Assembly: GCA_021234155.1 (NCBI GenBank) | Contig: JAJEKV010000005.1 | Coordinates: forward strand, 14,053,449 to 14,117,448 | Direction: 5' to 3' | Source of the DNA: Isoetes taiwanensis | Taxonomy: Eukaryota > Streptophyta > Lycopodiopsida > Isoetales > Isoetaceae | Length of the DNA: 64,000 nucleotides | Part shown: piece after piece, positions 33,690 to 46,734 of the stretch | Position numbering within the stretch: the stretch's first letter is position 1 | Layout: each line of letters begins with the position of its first letter | The notes under the pieces: model-generated | Database searches by the model: none | The model's input: only the letters and a program-made list of their open reading frames with translations | What the model was told of the DNA's origin: nothing | Program-made: the position numbers and the translations under genes

Positions 33690-36613
33690 GGTGGAAAACC
33701 AAGAACCTTCTCAAAATCATCATGTCTACTATGTGGGCATGTGTCAGTATGATACTTCTGTATCAGATCTTGCCTATCTTTGAGCGCATCAGAAGTATGG
33801 ACCTCAATTGAAGGTGATGACATACTGGCATTCGATGAGAAGGCGAGTATGAAGACCAAAGGCACCAGCACTAGCATTAGGATTGCAGTAGTAGATAGGG
33901 GGGTTCCGCGCAATGGAACACTGAAGGAGACACTTTAGGGCTGCACAGATTCCAACTTTACGGTGAACTGAGGGATCAGAAGACGTACCAGCATGCTCTA
34001 GAAATTGTGTGAGGCCCCAGACTGCTTGAACAGGGGTTTTCCAACCTCGTTCATTCGGAATATAGATCCAATTCCGAGTATGCTCCAATGTTTCTCCTTC
34101 CTGCCAGACAGAACGACGCACAAAGCGTGGATCCCACCAAAGATCTGTAGAAATGTGAGCGGTGGTCCAATCAGCGTGACCAGCCAGATCCTTGATTCAA
34201 AAGGAGGAGCGCCAATCTGATGTTAAAAATTGATGGCGTGGAGGTGCTCCCAATGAGGCATACTGATGGTTCTATGGAGGAGGCTGTATCATGGGCTGCT
34301 GGGCTTGATCACGGAATTCTTGAAGGAGATCAGCATCCAAAGTCTGACACCATTGTTCCCAACCAGAACACGAAAGGAGAGTGTTGACAGGAGGAGGAAC
34401 CCAGTCCGTGGAAATAGTTTCACTTTCAAGATATGCACGAAGAGTGTTGAAACCTCCAATATACTGTAAATATTTGAGCAAACTGAATTCCCATGTCTTC
34501 ATGCAAGTTCTTGCGAACCTATTGCAGAGTTTCTACAATCCAGAAGGGCAGGTGATGAGCAAGCTCATGCATGTACTCGACCTTGAGGGTGTTGGTCCAT
34601 GTCTGATCATGAAGATATTCTCCGGTGTCAAAAACCATTTTGCATCAGGGTTGCCTTGAAAACCACGGTTTGGACCATCAGTGAATTTGTCTTGGGTGTC
34701 TGCCAAATAAAAATCATGGATCACATACGCCATGGATTGAACCAGGCGAAAGATGAAGAATTCGGGATCATTACAAGTAATAAGCCCATATACCAGGAGA
34801 GCACACAGAAAACCTTTGTCTTCAATGGAGAGATCAGGCCAAATGATGAAAAAATCATTAGTGTTGAGAGATCCTCCAAGCTTGCCATTACCAGAATACC
34901 ACTTAAGCATAAAAAGATGTCGTTGAGAGACCATAGTCCAGATAGCTTGTTGGTGTGGGAAAATCATCGGGAACATGGACTGCTATTGAAATATAACTCT
35001 CGTGCTGATTCTGAGCATCTTCAGCAGACTGAATGGCCTGTTGCAACTGATTTTCCATGTCACGAATCTTATTGTCCTTCTCAGCAAGAAGGCGCAGTTG
35101 GTCTCTGATCTTCCTGTGAGAATGCATGGCCTATGATGATGACGGGCCTTCAGTGGAGAGCTGCAACTGAAGGCTCACAATTTCTGCGCCATCAATCAAC
35201 TTCTGTTTCGGAGCTTCGACAAGCTGAGTTTGCAAGACCGTGACCTGTGTCTGAATTGCTGCTAGTTGGCCTTCTAAAGCAGAAATGCGAATTTCAGCTT
35301 GTTCGACAGCATGTAGCTGACGGGTGTACTCATTGTGTAATCCCGTATACAGGGCCTGACTGTCAGCCAGAATTTTATCTTTGTCTTTAAGTTGAGCCAG
35401 AAGTTCTTGGATAGTAGCCTGAAGTTAAACTTGCTGGTCTTCGACGGTGGCGCATGTGTTTTGTTCATTCTTGAGAGCCTCGTAGGCCTCTAGCAGAGCG
35501 AAATGTTTGCTCTGAAGGCTTTCTTCCAGAGTCTGGATTTGCGTGGTAGCTGCCTAAAGATCATGGTGGACAGCATCCGTGGAATCCATATACTCTTTGA
35601 CTCCATTCATGAACTGCTCTTTTGAGAGTCCTGGAGTTTGATCATGCATTCGGCGACAATTTGTTCATACTGATACAAGGCGCATCTAGACGAAGGAGGC
35701 ACAAGAGGGTGAAGAGGCAAAGGTGGTTGCGGAATGACAGGTTGCTGGGAGGTGGAATCTTCAATTCGTGTGGACTGAGAAGAAGGAACATTGATAACGG
35801 GAGCGTTGCATGGTTCTTGTTATGGTTGTGCGTCAGGATGTGGACGAGATGTTTCTTCTTGAAGTTCCAAAATGGCAGGGATAGTGGACAATATATGACT
35901 TGAAGCAGCAGAAGTGGCTTCTAGATTCCTAGTTGACATATGACTGGATTCATGGAGGCAGTGGTTAATAATTGCTTGAAAATGGGCACCCATAGCAGAT
36001 TCTAGGCCGGAACTTGGAGATTGACGGAGACGATCGACTTCATGGAGGTGGCGCTGAAACATGATTTGAGGCCAATCAACAAAGCTTGTGGAATATATGG
36101 CAGCAATGATGGTGTGAAAGAAAGGTTTGTTAATGTGGGTATTCTTAATGGAATAACCATAGAACTTTCACCACAAAAACTTCACAAAGGTTTCATGGGG
36201 CTTTGCAATGTTCGTGAACTTGTGAGTGGTGGCCGCATATGGTGTTTGGCCATAAACTGTACATCGTGGTCCTGCAAAGCAGCCCAATTCAAAGAAGGAG
36301 ATTGACGAGGTAATTCAAATACTTGAGCCAAAAGGTTCTGATTGAGGGTGATGTTGTGATGATCCATCATCATCTAGTAACCTGCATCGGTCTTGATGAG
36401 ATGGGCAACAAACTGCCGGAATTGAGACAGATTAGGAACAGGGAGTTCTTGTTTGGAAAATTCAAACAACCCCGCCCTTTCAGCTACTTCTCGATTGGAA
36501 CCTTGAAGAGGGTCACTTAACAAAGAGCAGCTTGAAAAAATAACTGATTCAAAGAGGGCCAGATCCATAGGTACGGTGGCCTAAAGAGTAGGGAGCTTTG
36601 GAGAAGCAGCCAT
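33690..36613 (-). pseudogene. Long minus-strand coiled-coil ORF (unit 2, best coiled-coil copy)
   Basis: Start at 36,613 with an in-frame TAG 10 codons later, so MDLALFESV at ~36,568 may be the real start. Clear heptad segment at ~35,110-34,990 (QLRLLAEKDNKIRDMENQL). An Ala/Gln-rich stretch precedes it. At 34976-34533 there is a 147-codon frame with the YGLITCNDPEFF and IHDFYLADTQDKF blocks. The C-terminal frames reach ~33,620 and run into the MITE, so the original end was probably altered by that insertion. CTG/CAG sites here are largely intact, yet several stops remain, so decay is at least partly real. Confidence 0.48.
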
Positions 36614-37123
36614 GACGATCGACGATTTTTTTTTTTTTTTTTTTTTGAGGCGGAATACGAAGAGCAAAGAAGTTGCGAAAGATTTTAGAGCGTGCGTCTG
36701 TTCAAGAAGATTTTTATAGAGAACTTCAGAAGGGGAATCTAAACCGGTGATGGTGCCAGATGGCAGGAGAGATGAAGGAAGCATCTGGAACTCAAAATTT
36801 TTTGGTTATGTCCCAAACATCAACTAAGAGTAAATGAAGGATGGAGATGAACTACGAATGAACGGACTGACGAAGAATGATTTTCGACTATCATGGAGTT
36901 TAATGAGCGTAATAAATATGGGCAACTCGAGAGTCTAAGGTTATAAAGAAAGGTGGTGGCAGAGACAACAGTACAAGGAGAGAGGTTCCTTGGAATCTTT
37001 GATTGGAATGTACCTGGCATGCAGACACATCAGCAGAAGTTTGATTGGGCCACGAGGGTAGCTCACAGGCGGTAGGACTATATAAGGCAAGCAAGGTTCG
37101 AAAGGAGAGCACCAATTCGCGAC

Positions 37124-37363
37124 GATGGATATGCCCAACACTATGGCGAAGAACTGTTGTGAGTGGATCACCTGGACTTTGATTTCTGGAAGTTGAAGAA
37201 TTGGGGAATTCCGATGGATGGGTGGCTGGCTAGTTCTGCGGACAATCTGGACCCTATGACGAACCCTCAGGATGTGGTCCTGCATCTTCGTTGGGACCGG
37301 GCGCTCGGTGTACTTGATCCCCGCGTCGCCTATGCTGCTACTAATCCAAACCAGGTTTTTTAA
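37124..37363 (+). pseudogene. Small TATA-linked ORF (unit 2, deleted)
   Basis: Starts MDMPNTM. Sequence encoding TCKMND is missing (about 13 bp lost near 37,170) relative to units 1 and 3, shifting the frame. A downstream frame resumes with FDFWKLKNWGIPMDGW. Confidence 0.25.
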
Positions 37364-37559
37364 ATTAGCATTTTGTTCATAGGGCGGAGCCCTTAGCGAT
37401 TAAATATGGGCAAGGCCCAATTTTGTTGTAACCCACAGCTTTTTAAATATATAAGTGTTTGGACTCATTCTTGCGTCTCTCATTCTGAAATTGTGTCGGT
37501 TTTGTCTATATGAAAGAGTTTAAGGCGAAAGCCATTAACCAGAGTGGGTAATGGAGTGC

Positions 37560-38600
37560 CATCTAACTCTGCCAGTTGAAGCACACTTGGCCGCACCACT
37601 TTAAGAATTTAATAAGGACCAAGCCACCGAAATTTCAATTGTTCTGGAAAATTTTTATATCTGGAATCAAAAAGAAAACTAAATCTCCTTCCTTGAATGT
37701 CTTTTCTTTGATGTATTTATCATTCCAAAGATTTTCTTAACTCTGTCCAAAGAAGAACTCGAAGATAAGCATCTTTGTCAAGCTCATCTAATTGTTGTAA
37801 TTGATAAACATGCTCCTGGAAAGCAGCAGGTGGATCATGCATAGTAGCAAGTTGGAAACGAAGGGACGGAAGAATATACTCAATAGGCATGAGAGCTTCT
37901 TGACCAGACCAATTTAAATGGTGTTTGTCCTGTTGCAATTTTGAAACTGATGTTGTAAGCCCACAAAACAAGAGGGTAATCTTTCCCCGCCAATCGGGCA
38001 GTTTTAGAAGCGCCACAAATTTTCTTCAAGATGTTGATGAGTGTCTTATTTATGCTTTCTCAGTAAGGCCATTTCTTTTCGGATAATAAGGATTACTCTT
38101 CCTATGATGAATGTGCAAATAGTCCGGCCAATTCTTTGATCGCCCGATTTACAAAATGAACACCTCGGCCACCGAAGTTCCGGTGGGACGGTCGAAGCAT
38201 GTGATGACATGCGTGTAAAGGACCTTAGCCATGCTTGCAACAAGATACTGTGAAGTGCAGAGGCCTTTGTCCACTTAGTGGCATAATCTGTGAGAACCAA
38301 GATGTAGCGAAAGCACGGAATGCCGCTACTGGTGGATCCATGGGCCCAATAAGATCCATTTCCCATTTGCTGAAGGGTAACGGCATGGCAACCGGTGTTA
38401 AAGGAAGAGCCACGCACACACGCCGCAAATATTATAGTTGCGTGCATGAGCATGGGCGCCCTTGAAGAGCGTGCCAAAAATAGCCAACTAGAAGAATTTT
38501 ATGCCTCCTCGGTATCACCACTAAAATGTCCTCCACCACGAAGACCTTCATGGGCTTGGCGAACAATCTCTCGGGACTTCATAAGGAAGAACACACCGAC
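37560..38600 (-). pseudogene. Ty3/gypsy integrase (unit 2)
   Basis: Same gene, broken near 38,140-38,190 and 37,990-38,060. KWEMDLIGP, VLTDYATKWTKA and the C-terminal QLQQLDELDKDAY remain readable. Confidence 0.8.
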
Positions 38601-39596
38601 GCGAAAAACCATGTCCTGCCACGCTTTATAGAGATGTCCCAAGGCGGGTAGCCCTTAAGCTCGAAATATCGCCAAAAGGCTATTTTTTTTAGACATTTGC
38701 CCTTTTTTTCTCTACTGTTGAGTAGGATCAATTAGGAGTGGTGCCAATAAAATATCGCCACCTTGTCTACGAATTTTTCTCCCTCCACTCATAAGTTAGC
38801 CTACTTCACCAAATGATGGATTCTTGGATTCGCCCCATGTGAATTTTATTCTTGGTAATTATTCTAAAATCGCCCTTTAACCCCAAAAATCATGTAAAAT
38901 TAATAATGAATTCTATTCTTGATGAGTTTTTGAATTGTCATTCACCTCCAGGAAAAAAGAGAAAGGGGGGGAGGGACCATGCATGATATGGATTTCATGA
39001 TCTGACTCCAACATCCAGGTATGCAATCCTGAAGTATTTTTGCTTTTGGTCTGTTGTTTGTCCAATCTTAAAAAGATGGCTGAAATCAAATGCATTTGCC
39101 CACCATAATATGCAATTATGCCTCTGGCTAATTTTTTGTGTACTTGGTTGTTTAGCCCTTAGTGTGGAGCTATTGAGATTTACAATCGATAAGCGCCACG
39201 AGGTATGTTGTAGAGTAGTTATAGTTGGTTTGCTTATCCATTTTATCGTAATACTTGCCCTCTTGATTTGGTTATGAGGCAATTGATTCTCTTGGGTAGA
39301 AGCATGAAAGGGTGTCTTGTATTTCTTGCAAATTGATGTAAAAAAATACACTAGCTTAAAGTGAATTTAAGGTAAAATTTGAATTTTACATGGGCTGCCT
39401 ATCATTAATGCTTGTGGTCCACGGAGATTCTTTGCAATTATTTTTGGCAACCCACCTAATTTGGGGGCACGCTTTGAGTTTTGAACTCCCTCCACAGGAT
39501 TGAAGCTACCGGATTGAAACCCCTTTCTCATTGGAACCAAGAATAGGATCCCCATTTCTATGCCTCGCTTTGATCGATCTTGGAATGTATGAAGCT

Positions 39597-42500
39597 ATGG
39601 CGTAATCAAATTCACCAAAGAACAACAGATTCGGATCTTGTTCTTGAGGAGGACTTACCATCGATTCGAATTTTGCTATTGAGGAGGACTCTACATGCAT
39701 TTCTTTCCGGGACAACCAATCTTCATCAAAAAATGCAAGAGAGAGGCCGGATATGGGACAAAACAGATTAGAAGAAGGGTGAATGATTACGTGAATCACA
39801 TACTAAAAACAAGTTTCTACATTGAATCCAAAAACGAAAAAAAACTTTTGCCGGAAAATTGCTCCGTGATAGTAGATTGACTTTTATTTGGCCCTGTTGT
39901 TGGAAGGCCTAAAGAGGCTATTGTGAAAAGAGATTTATTTGAAAACCTTAAGGATGGCCTCCAAGAAGTGAAACGTGCTAATAGCAATGACAAGCTTGTC
40001 TGCCAAACACGTTGTTCTTTCCATGGTAGTTGGAAAGGAAGGAGTATTACAGCCAGACCACACCGGGCACCAAAATCCTCAAATTGCATCCTAGAAATAT
40101 GAAGCTAGCAGCGTAAAAGGAGGAAAAGAATGTCACCGTGGAGCAAATCTGGGCATTAGCGGGATCTAAAGCCAAGAAAAAATGCCATAGATCGGGCTAT
40201 GAAGGACGAGTTGTTCGGTTCTCGTTAGATAATACAAAAGTATCACCAAAGGTAAGAGATGTCATGAAGAAGAGGACTGAACCAATTCAAGACATCGACA
40301 TTACACGTACATGCTAGTATTTTTAGGGTCATGGAGGAGTCACATAGTTTTTGAATTTTCGATCCAACATCAAATGTACTTTTAGCTAGGAATGTATGTA
40401 GATGTTTTCTACATTTTTGCAGTGACAAAAGTCTTTTTTTCAGACGAGCATGTTCCACATCATGCATCAAGAAATGTTATTCAGTTTTTCTTGTAGAAGT
40501 TATATTGACATGCTTTACATTGAATCCAACTTGAAGGTATACTTGAAGCTAACTCAGATATGTGCTATAGATGTAAGAAAATAAAACCTAAGGAAGCCAA
40601 CAGTAGGGAATGTAGTAGATGTCAAGAAAAAAATGTGAATGCTTTTCATAAAGTAGCTATTATGTAAGGATGTGGGGTTTGAGGAAGAAAGTACTTAGAT
40701 GTAAGAATGTGGAAGATACATTAAAAACATATAGAATGTACATTCTAATATTTTGTAAGATTCTCGACAAAGGTACTTTTTGCGTGCTGAATTATACCAA
40801 ATATTTGTTGATCAAAGATCCAAAAGTCAATATTGGCATCGTGCATTCGAATACTTAAAACCTCCTTGCATACCTAAAGCTAAAGGAGAGGAATACACAA
40901 CCAGTGTGTGAAGCATGAGCAGCAGATTTATATAAGAAGGCTTTCAATATGATGAGGTCAAAATTCCACGAGAATTGTACTTGCAATTTCAATGTGTGTG
41001 CTTCCGAAGTTAATGCCGGATTTGCCAAGCTAAGAAGCAGAATTATGATAATGTGAGCACGCTTTGGAGAGCCATGGTATGCCCGAGGGCGTCGATGAGG
41101 AGTGGCACAAGCTAGCCCGCATGGAAACAAAATGTGACAGCTTGGGGAAACAATTAATTGAGTTGTGTCCCGTAGAGAAGGATGGAAGCATCGAGGATTC
41201 AACCGATTGGCAAGTCTATAACTATGTTAATGAACCTTCAAAGAAGGGAACTTCCCGGCTAAAGTTAGTTGACAAGAAGGGCAAAGGGCAAAGCGATGTT
41301 GGACAGCATGTTCGACCATATGTCTAAGTTTATATATCACAATTTTGTGGCACATTGGCAAAACAAGCGGTTCAAAGAATGCATACGAACACTTCAGCGG
41401 ACGATTCATTGCTATCGGTTGTTGATTTTTCAAAAATTATACTTTGAAGCCATTCAACGAGATTCAAGCTCAAAGATTGGTACAATGAACAAATTAGTAT
41501 TCTGGTTCATATCACCATGTTCAAGGTAAATGGCATTGAGAAAATGTGTGCACTCATTTATTTCGCACGACAAAACTCATGATACCCACTTCGCAAAGAT
41601 GCATTCAAGATGCACCTCAAATGGTTGCAAGAGAATGGTGGTGGCCATTTGAAATACCATTTGGTTTGGTCCGATGGTTGTGCAGCCCAGCTTTAAATCT
41701 AGAAGAGCATTCTATCATGTGACAAGATACCATGTTCAAAGATAAGATAAGAATGCAAAGGAATTTCTTTGGTTCAAGACATGGGAAGGGAACACACGAT
41801 GGGGAAGGGGCAATCTCTAAATTGTGGCTTGAAGCGTAACAAAGGAAAAAGGATGGGAAGATAGTAAAAGATGCAAAGAATCAAAGGTCAAGTATTGAGG
41901 GAGAAAAAATCGGATGTGGAGAGGGTATTCGGGAGGTGACCGACATTGATCGGTCCCAAGCACATGATGTACTTCCAGTAAAAGGCGCGGCAATCACTTC
42001 ATTGTGTGTCTTCAATAGACTCAAACGATGCTACAAAAATTATTGTGCGCACCTCTTTCATGTTTTTGCAAAGCATGCATCAATTTTAATTGGCCCGCTT
42101 GTGAGAATGCCGACCCATTGTGGTAGGTGGGAGTTGCGAAAACTAGAGCCAATTAGTAAGATCAATCCCGAGATGTTGATGAGGCTGAGGATTTATGGGC
42201 AAAATGACGAGGATAATATTGACGAGGACAGACGCCGCAGGTTGGTGATTATTTTGGATGCTTCACGTACCCGCACAATCATGAGGGGGTCCCTTTATTA
42301 TATCCTTCAATGCACCAAGTAAAACATGTACTTTCGAGGTAGATACCATGGATGACTATGGAAACTTATTTTTCAGAGGTGATGAGGTTATTACTGTGCA
42401 ACTACTTCGAGCTGATCCCTAGCCGCCATCGGCACAAAGTTACTAAAAGAGAAGGTGGTTTTGTCCCTCCCGAGTCCAGTATTAGGGGTTCGCTGCGATT

Positions 42501-42608
42501 GGAGCCCATCAAGCACAAGATAAAAGGTGTTGCTTATGCATATGAACTGCCTCAAGATTGGCACGAGATGCTATTAGGAAATCCGCCTGGAGATTGTAGA
42601 TGTACGTG
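39597..42608 (+). pseudogene. Transposase-like fragment 2 (unit 2)
   Basis: Longest C-terminal frame of the three (41936-42322, 128 codons, starting VTDIDRSQAHDVLPV). In a neighbouring frame the Cys cluster S-C-F-C-K-A-C ... P-A-C-E-N is intact at ~42,055-42,105. HGKGTHDGEG motif at 41,780-41,836. DWYNEQISILVHITMFKVNG near 41,470-41,530 aligns with ITILVQITYQYDSM of fragment 1. Confidence 0.62.
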
Positions 42609-42914
42609 AATTTCGTTCTTGTATCGTGTTTACCTTTTTTACATCGCTACATAATTATTGTCATGTGTTTGGCCAGCGAAACAATTCGATCACTTGTTTT
42701 CAATATTAAAGTGAATACATTGGCAGAGGTAGGTTCAAGACACTTGTACATGTACTTGAGACACTTGTACTTGTACTTGAAAACTCAAGGTTAATGGCTA
42801 CCTTAGGTTAATGGTTCAAATTTCGTGAGTGTATATATGGTAAGAGCCATTTTGAAGTGCCTAGTGTTGTGGTTTTGAATTTGCTTGTTTGATCTCAGGT
42901 ATACAAAGACAACT

Positions 42915-43815
42915 TATACTGACATAGCTCAAGATGCCTCTTTCAAAACAATGGGGACACTTATATTGTATCCTTTAGAATGGGAATACTTATAAGACCT
43001 TTGTGCAACTTTGTGTCAAGATGTCAACTTTGTTTAGATATAGTACAATATAAGTACTAGCACTTTTTGCAGGCAAGGTGTTAACACTTTGTGCACAAGT
43101 GTTAAATAACTTGTATAACTGGCAAGGGAAAAAAACTCGTATCCCCTTTTTTTTTTTTACAAGGTCAATAATGTCTTGCCAAGGTTCAAGACCTTTGTGC
43201 AACTTGTGTCAAGATATAAGAATACAATATTGTTGGGAAATTCACAATATATAAATTCACAATATATATTGTTGTTATAAAGGATACAATATATTGTTGT
43301 TATATACCCACATAGCTCAGTATGCCTCTTTCAAAACAATGGGGACACTTATATTGTATCCTTTAGAATGGGGACTTATATGGGGACAAAGGTCTTGACA
43401 CAAGTTGCACAAAGGTCTTGAACCTTGGCAAGACATTATTGACCTTGTAAAATAAAAAAAGGGGACACGAGTTTTTTTTTCCTTTGCCAGTTATACAAGT
43501 TATTTAACACTTGTGCACAAAGTGTTAACACCTTGTGCATAAAGTGCTAGTACTTATATTGTACAATATAAGTACAACTTGTATCCTTTTAGAATGGGGA
43601 CAAAGGTTTGCCAAGGTTCAAGACCTTTGTGCAACTTGTGTCAAGATGTCAACTTGTTGCACAAAGGTCTTGAACCTTGGCAAGACATTATTGACCTTGT
43701 AAAAATAAAAAAGGGGACACGAGTTTTTTTCCCTTGCCAGTTATAATAAGTTATTTAACACTTGTGCACAAAGTGTTAACTTTGTGCACAAAGTGCTAGT
43801 ACTTTTGTGCAATGT
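42915..43815. repeat. Foldback cluster (unit 2)
   Basis: Same structure: reverse module at ~43,034-43,213, forward modules at ~43,392-43,560 and ~43,655-43,810, short hairpin at 43,605-43,686 with one base missing in its left arm (GGTTTGCC). Confidence 0.83.
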
Positions 43816-44440
43816 TTGACATCTTGACCACTTATACAACTTATTAACATCTCCTCCTAATTGTGCCTCTGACAATACAAAAGGCGAATTTATGCTTTGG
43901 ATGCTAGGCTTGATAGTTCTATGAAGTGTCCGACAATAAGAAGGAGATAGAGATTTTATATATTTAGATAGGGTGGTTACAATGTCAAAATAGTGTACAT
44001 GTTCACAATGTCAAAATATTGACATGGTCGCTTCAAAATTTACAACCAGATCTCATGTACATGTCAAAATTTACAACTATATCTCATGTACATGGTCGAG
44101 ATTACAAAATTGTCAATGCACTTGTCCATCTCAATCCCATGGGCTCAGATCATGAAGTCACAAAGATGGGATGGAAGCAAAAAAGTGTGCACTTATCAAA
44201 AACTGAAATACCTTGCACTAACATTTCGAGGGGATGAAAGTGTATCCATCAAGTCAATTTGTACCTTCACCTCCTCATCATGGACCCCATGAAAAGTTGG
44301 AGTCCGAAAAGCAGAGGTTGCCGCAGAAGAATGTGAAGGTACATAGTCCGAAACCCGAAGTCACCGCGACTGTAAGTCAAGTGTTGGGGACTTAGTGAGT
44401 CGGAAAAGAAATGGGATGTATCAAGCATACACTATCATCA

Positions 44441-44576
44441 AACCCATCTCAAATGATCAAGTCATGTAAGATCATGACCTTACATTCATCATCTTGGAGC
44501 ATTCATCCAACCCATCTCAAATGATCAAGTCATGTAAGATCATGACCTCACATTCATCATCTTGAAGCACTCATCT
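44441..44576. repeat. ~68-bp tandem duplication (unit 2)
   Basis: Copies start at 44,441 and 44,509 and are nearly identical. Confidence 0.85.
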
Positions 44577-45159
44577 AATATGAGCTTAAGTTGTCAATAA
44601 GTGGTAGAACTTTTATGAGGATAATTTAAGAACAGGAGAAATGAAAGACATACAAAACACTTGGGATAAATTGACACTGGCAGAAACCAGATACATGCTT
44701 TAGAATAATGCCATATGGGACAACTTATGTCATTTTTTCAAAATTAATTGGTTGAGGCACTCCCGCCAAGTACATCCGAAATTTTGAAGGCAACTAGGCC
44801 AAAACAAAGTCTGAATTTTATGCGAGTGATTCCATTAGGCGCTCAAGGTATTACCAATATCCGAATTTTATATAGGGTTATGATATCGAAAGCATAAACC
44901 AAGTGTTGATCAAATCTGAAAACGCATCGCTCATCCACAAAACTCATAAACAAATGGTTAGATTCATCTACCAATCGACACATCAATGGCTTCTCCATCT
45001 TCACACCGCTTTAAGCGGCTTCTGCGCACATGCTTTCACGACTCTAGCGATAATCGCGGTGAAAACCAGCCTCAACAGAACTGCGTGCATAGTGCATTAA
45101 AGCAAACGTAAATGTAAAATGGTGTTAACTAAAAGCTTGCAAGAGAATTGACACTTACC

Positions 45160-45630
45160 TTCAACTCCTTATTTCCGACAACCGCGTTCACAAATTTGTG
45201 CATGCAGCCATCACATACAAGCCGCACTTCGTGATCGGGCTGCCGAGGTACTTCAAGATGTTCAAGCCCCTTCACATTATTTCATAATAAAATCAACACC
45301 GCTTTTGAGGTTTGACTCATTGATTGAGTCAATATCCGTGGTATGAAGCCCGCACATGCACATTTAAAAGTAGAAATGTAAATATTTAAGTAGACAGAAT
45401 GGGAGAAAGTAGATAGAAATGCATACCCTTTAATTGCCTTCTCATTTGTCGCAAAAAGCTTTCGCACTATTCAATATATGAATCGATGGTGCACTAAGAA
45501 CCGCAGGATTCCCTTCTCGCAAAGGCAAATATAGCCAACACAAAGTGCTCATTCTCAAGCACGGTAGAAGAACATAATCGGCATTTTGACATAACCAGCC
45601 CTTTCATTCCCCGCTTCACGATATCTACAA
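45160..45630 (-). pseudogene. Ulp1-like peptidase, 3' exons only (unit 2)
   Basis: Same two exons truncated at 45,636. The His exon is readable (PSIHILNS follows it). The Cys exon is frameshifted just before the KCGLYVM motif (GTGATCGGGC at ~45,230). Confidence 0.58.
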
Positions 45631-46480
45631 TGTTTCTTCGTCTTTCCTTCGCTTACGCGAAACCTCAGCTTCGCTTTTCGCTTACACAAAACTTTTTTTT
45701 TTCTCGGCCGGCGAGGGAAAAAATACGGAAAATACGTATTTAACTTAAAAATATATATTTTTGATCTTTATACGTCAAGAAAAGTAATTCCGTATGTACA
45801 GAATCTATCCCTGCACCACTCTTACACAATGTCCCACCACTCCTACTACTACCACACATTTGGTGTATGGTATATGTGGTGGATGGTGTATATGAAGGAA
45901 ATTAAGCTATAGAAATGCCAGCAAATCTTATCTATTCAAATTATATTTCTAAGTAGCTTGCTAGATCTCTTTAAGCAACCCTTTCGAATAGACTTCAAAT
46001 AATGAAATTATACAATCAAACCATTGAATATGCTACAGTAAAACTACTGTAGCAATGGTATTGACCCGAACATTGTAGATACGTTGACCGATTCTTTGGA
46101 AGCCCAAGCTCAGATCTAGTTCGTCTTCTGGCTTCTGTAAACTGAATTAATCCGACCGATAATCCAAATGTAAATCTCCTTTTGTTTTATAAGGCTCAAT
46201 CCGGCCGCTATGGCAGACCGATCGAGCAGTATTTCGGCAATACTTCTTAATTTAGAACTTGAATAAAAGTTCCCCCTCAAAAATATGCTAGGTGTCAAAT
46301 CTCGAATAAACTGCTATGAATATTTAAATGGTTCTTTAACCATTGCTTCACTTGCACATATTAGTTGCATCTTAACAATAACTTAGCAATAACCTAGCTT
46401 AGCATGACCCCAGATCCATGATCTCACATTTAAGGCTAGACCATATATAATTATAACATGATAATCTCTTACAGTATAGC

Positions 46481-46697
46481 GTGTAGAATGTGTGGTGTAG
46501 AATATGTGTTATGTGGTATATGGTATGTGCTCTGTGGTGTGTGGTGTGGCATGAGTTTAGTATCGTCTATTTAGTAGTTATGATGTGTGTGGTGTATGGT
46601 GTGGTGTAGTGTGGTGTGTTGTGTGGTAACATACACAGCACTAAGGTGCTCGGTCTGGTGAATATGATGTGTGTGGGGCATGGTATGGTGCATGGAT
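46481..46697 (+). repeat. GTGTGGT-rich tract (unit 3)
   Basis: Same tract, matching unit 2 at the GGTGCTCGGTCTGGTGAATA stretch. Confidence 0.85.
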
Positions 46698-46734
46698 CCT
46701 AACAGTTTAGTGTTTATTTCATGAGATGCTATTG

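Larger units (their letters stand above)
30802..45635 (+). repeat. Array unit 2
   Basis: Middle copy. Its private features are a 22-bp insertion near 31,118 and nearby substitutions, a longer poly(T) at ~36,626, and loss of ~13 bp near 37,170 relative to units 1 and 3. CTG/CAG sites are mostly intact between ~34,200 and ~36,600. Confidence 0.9.
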
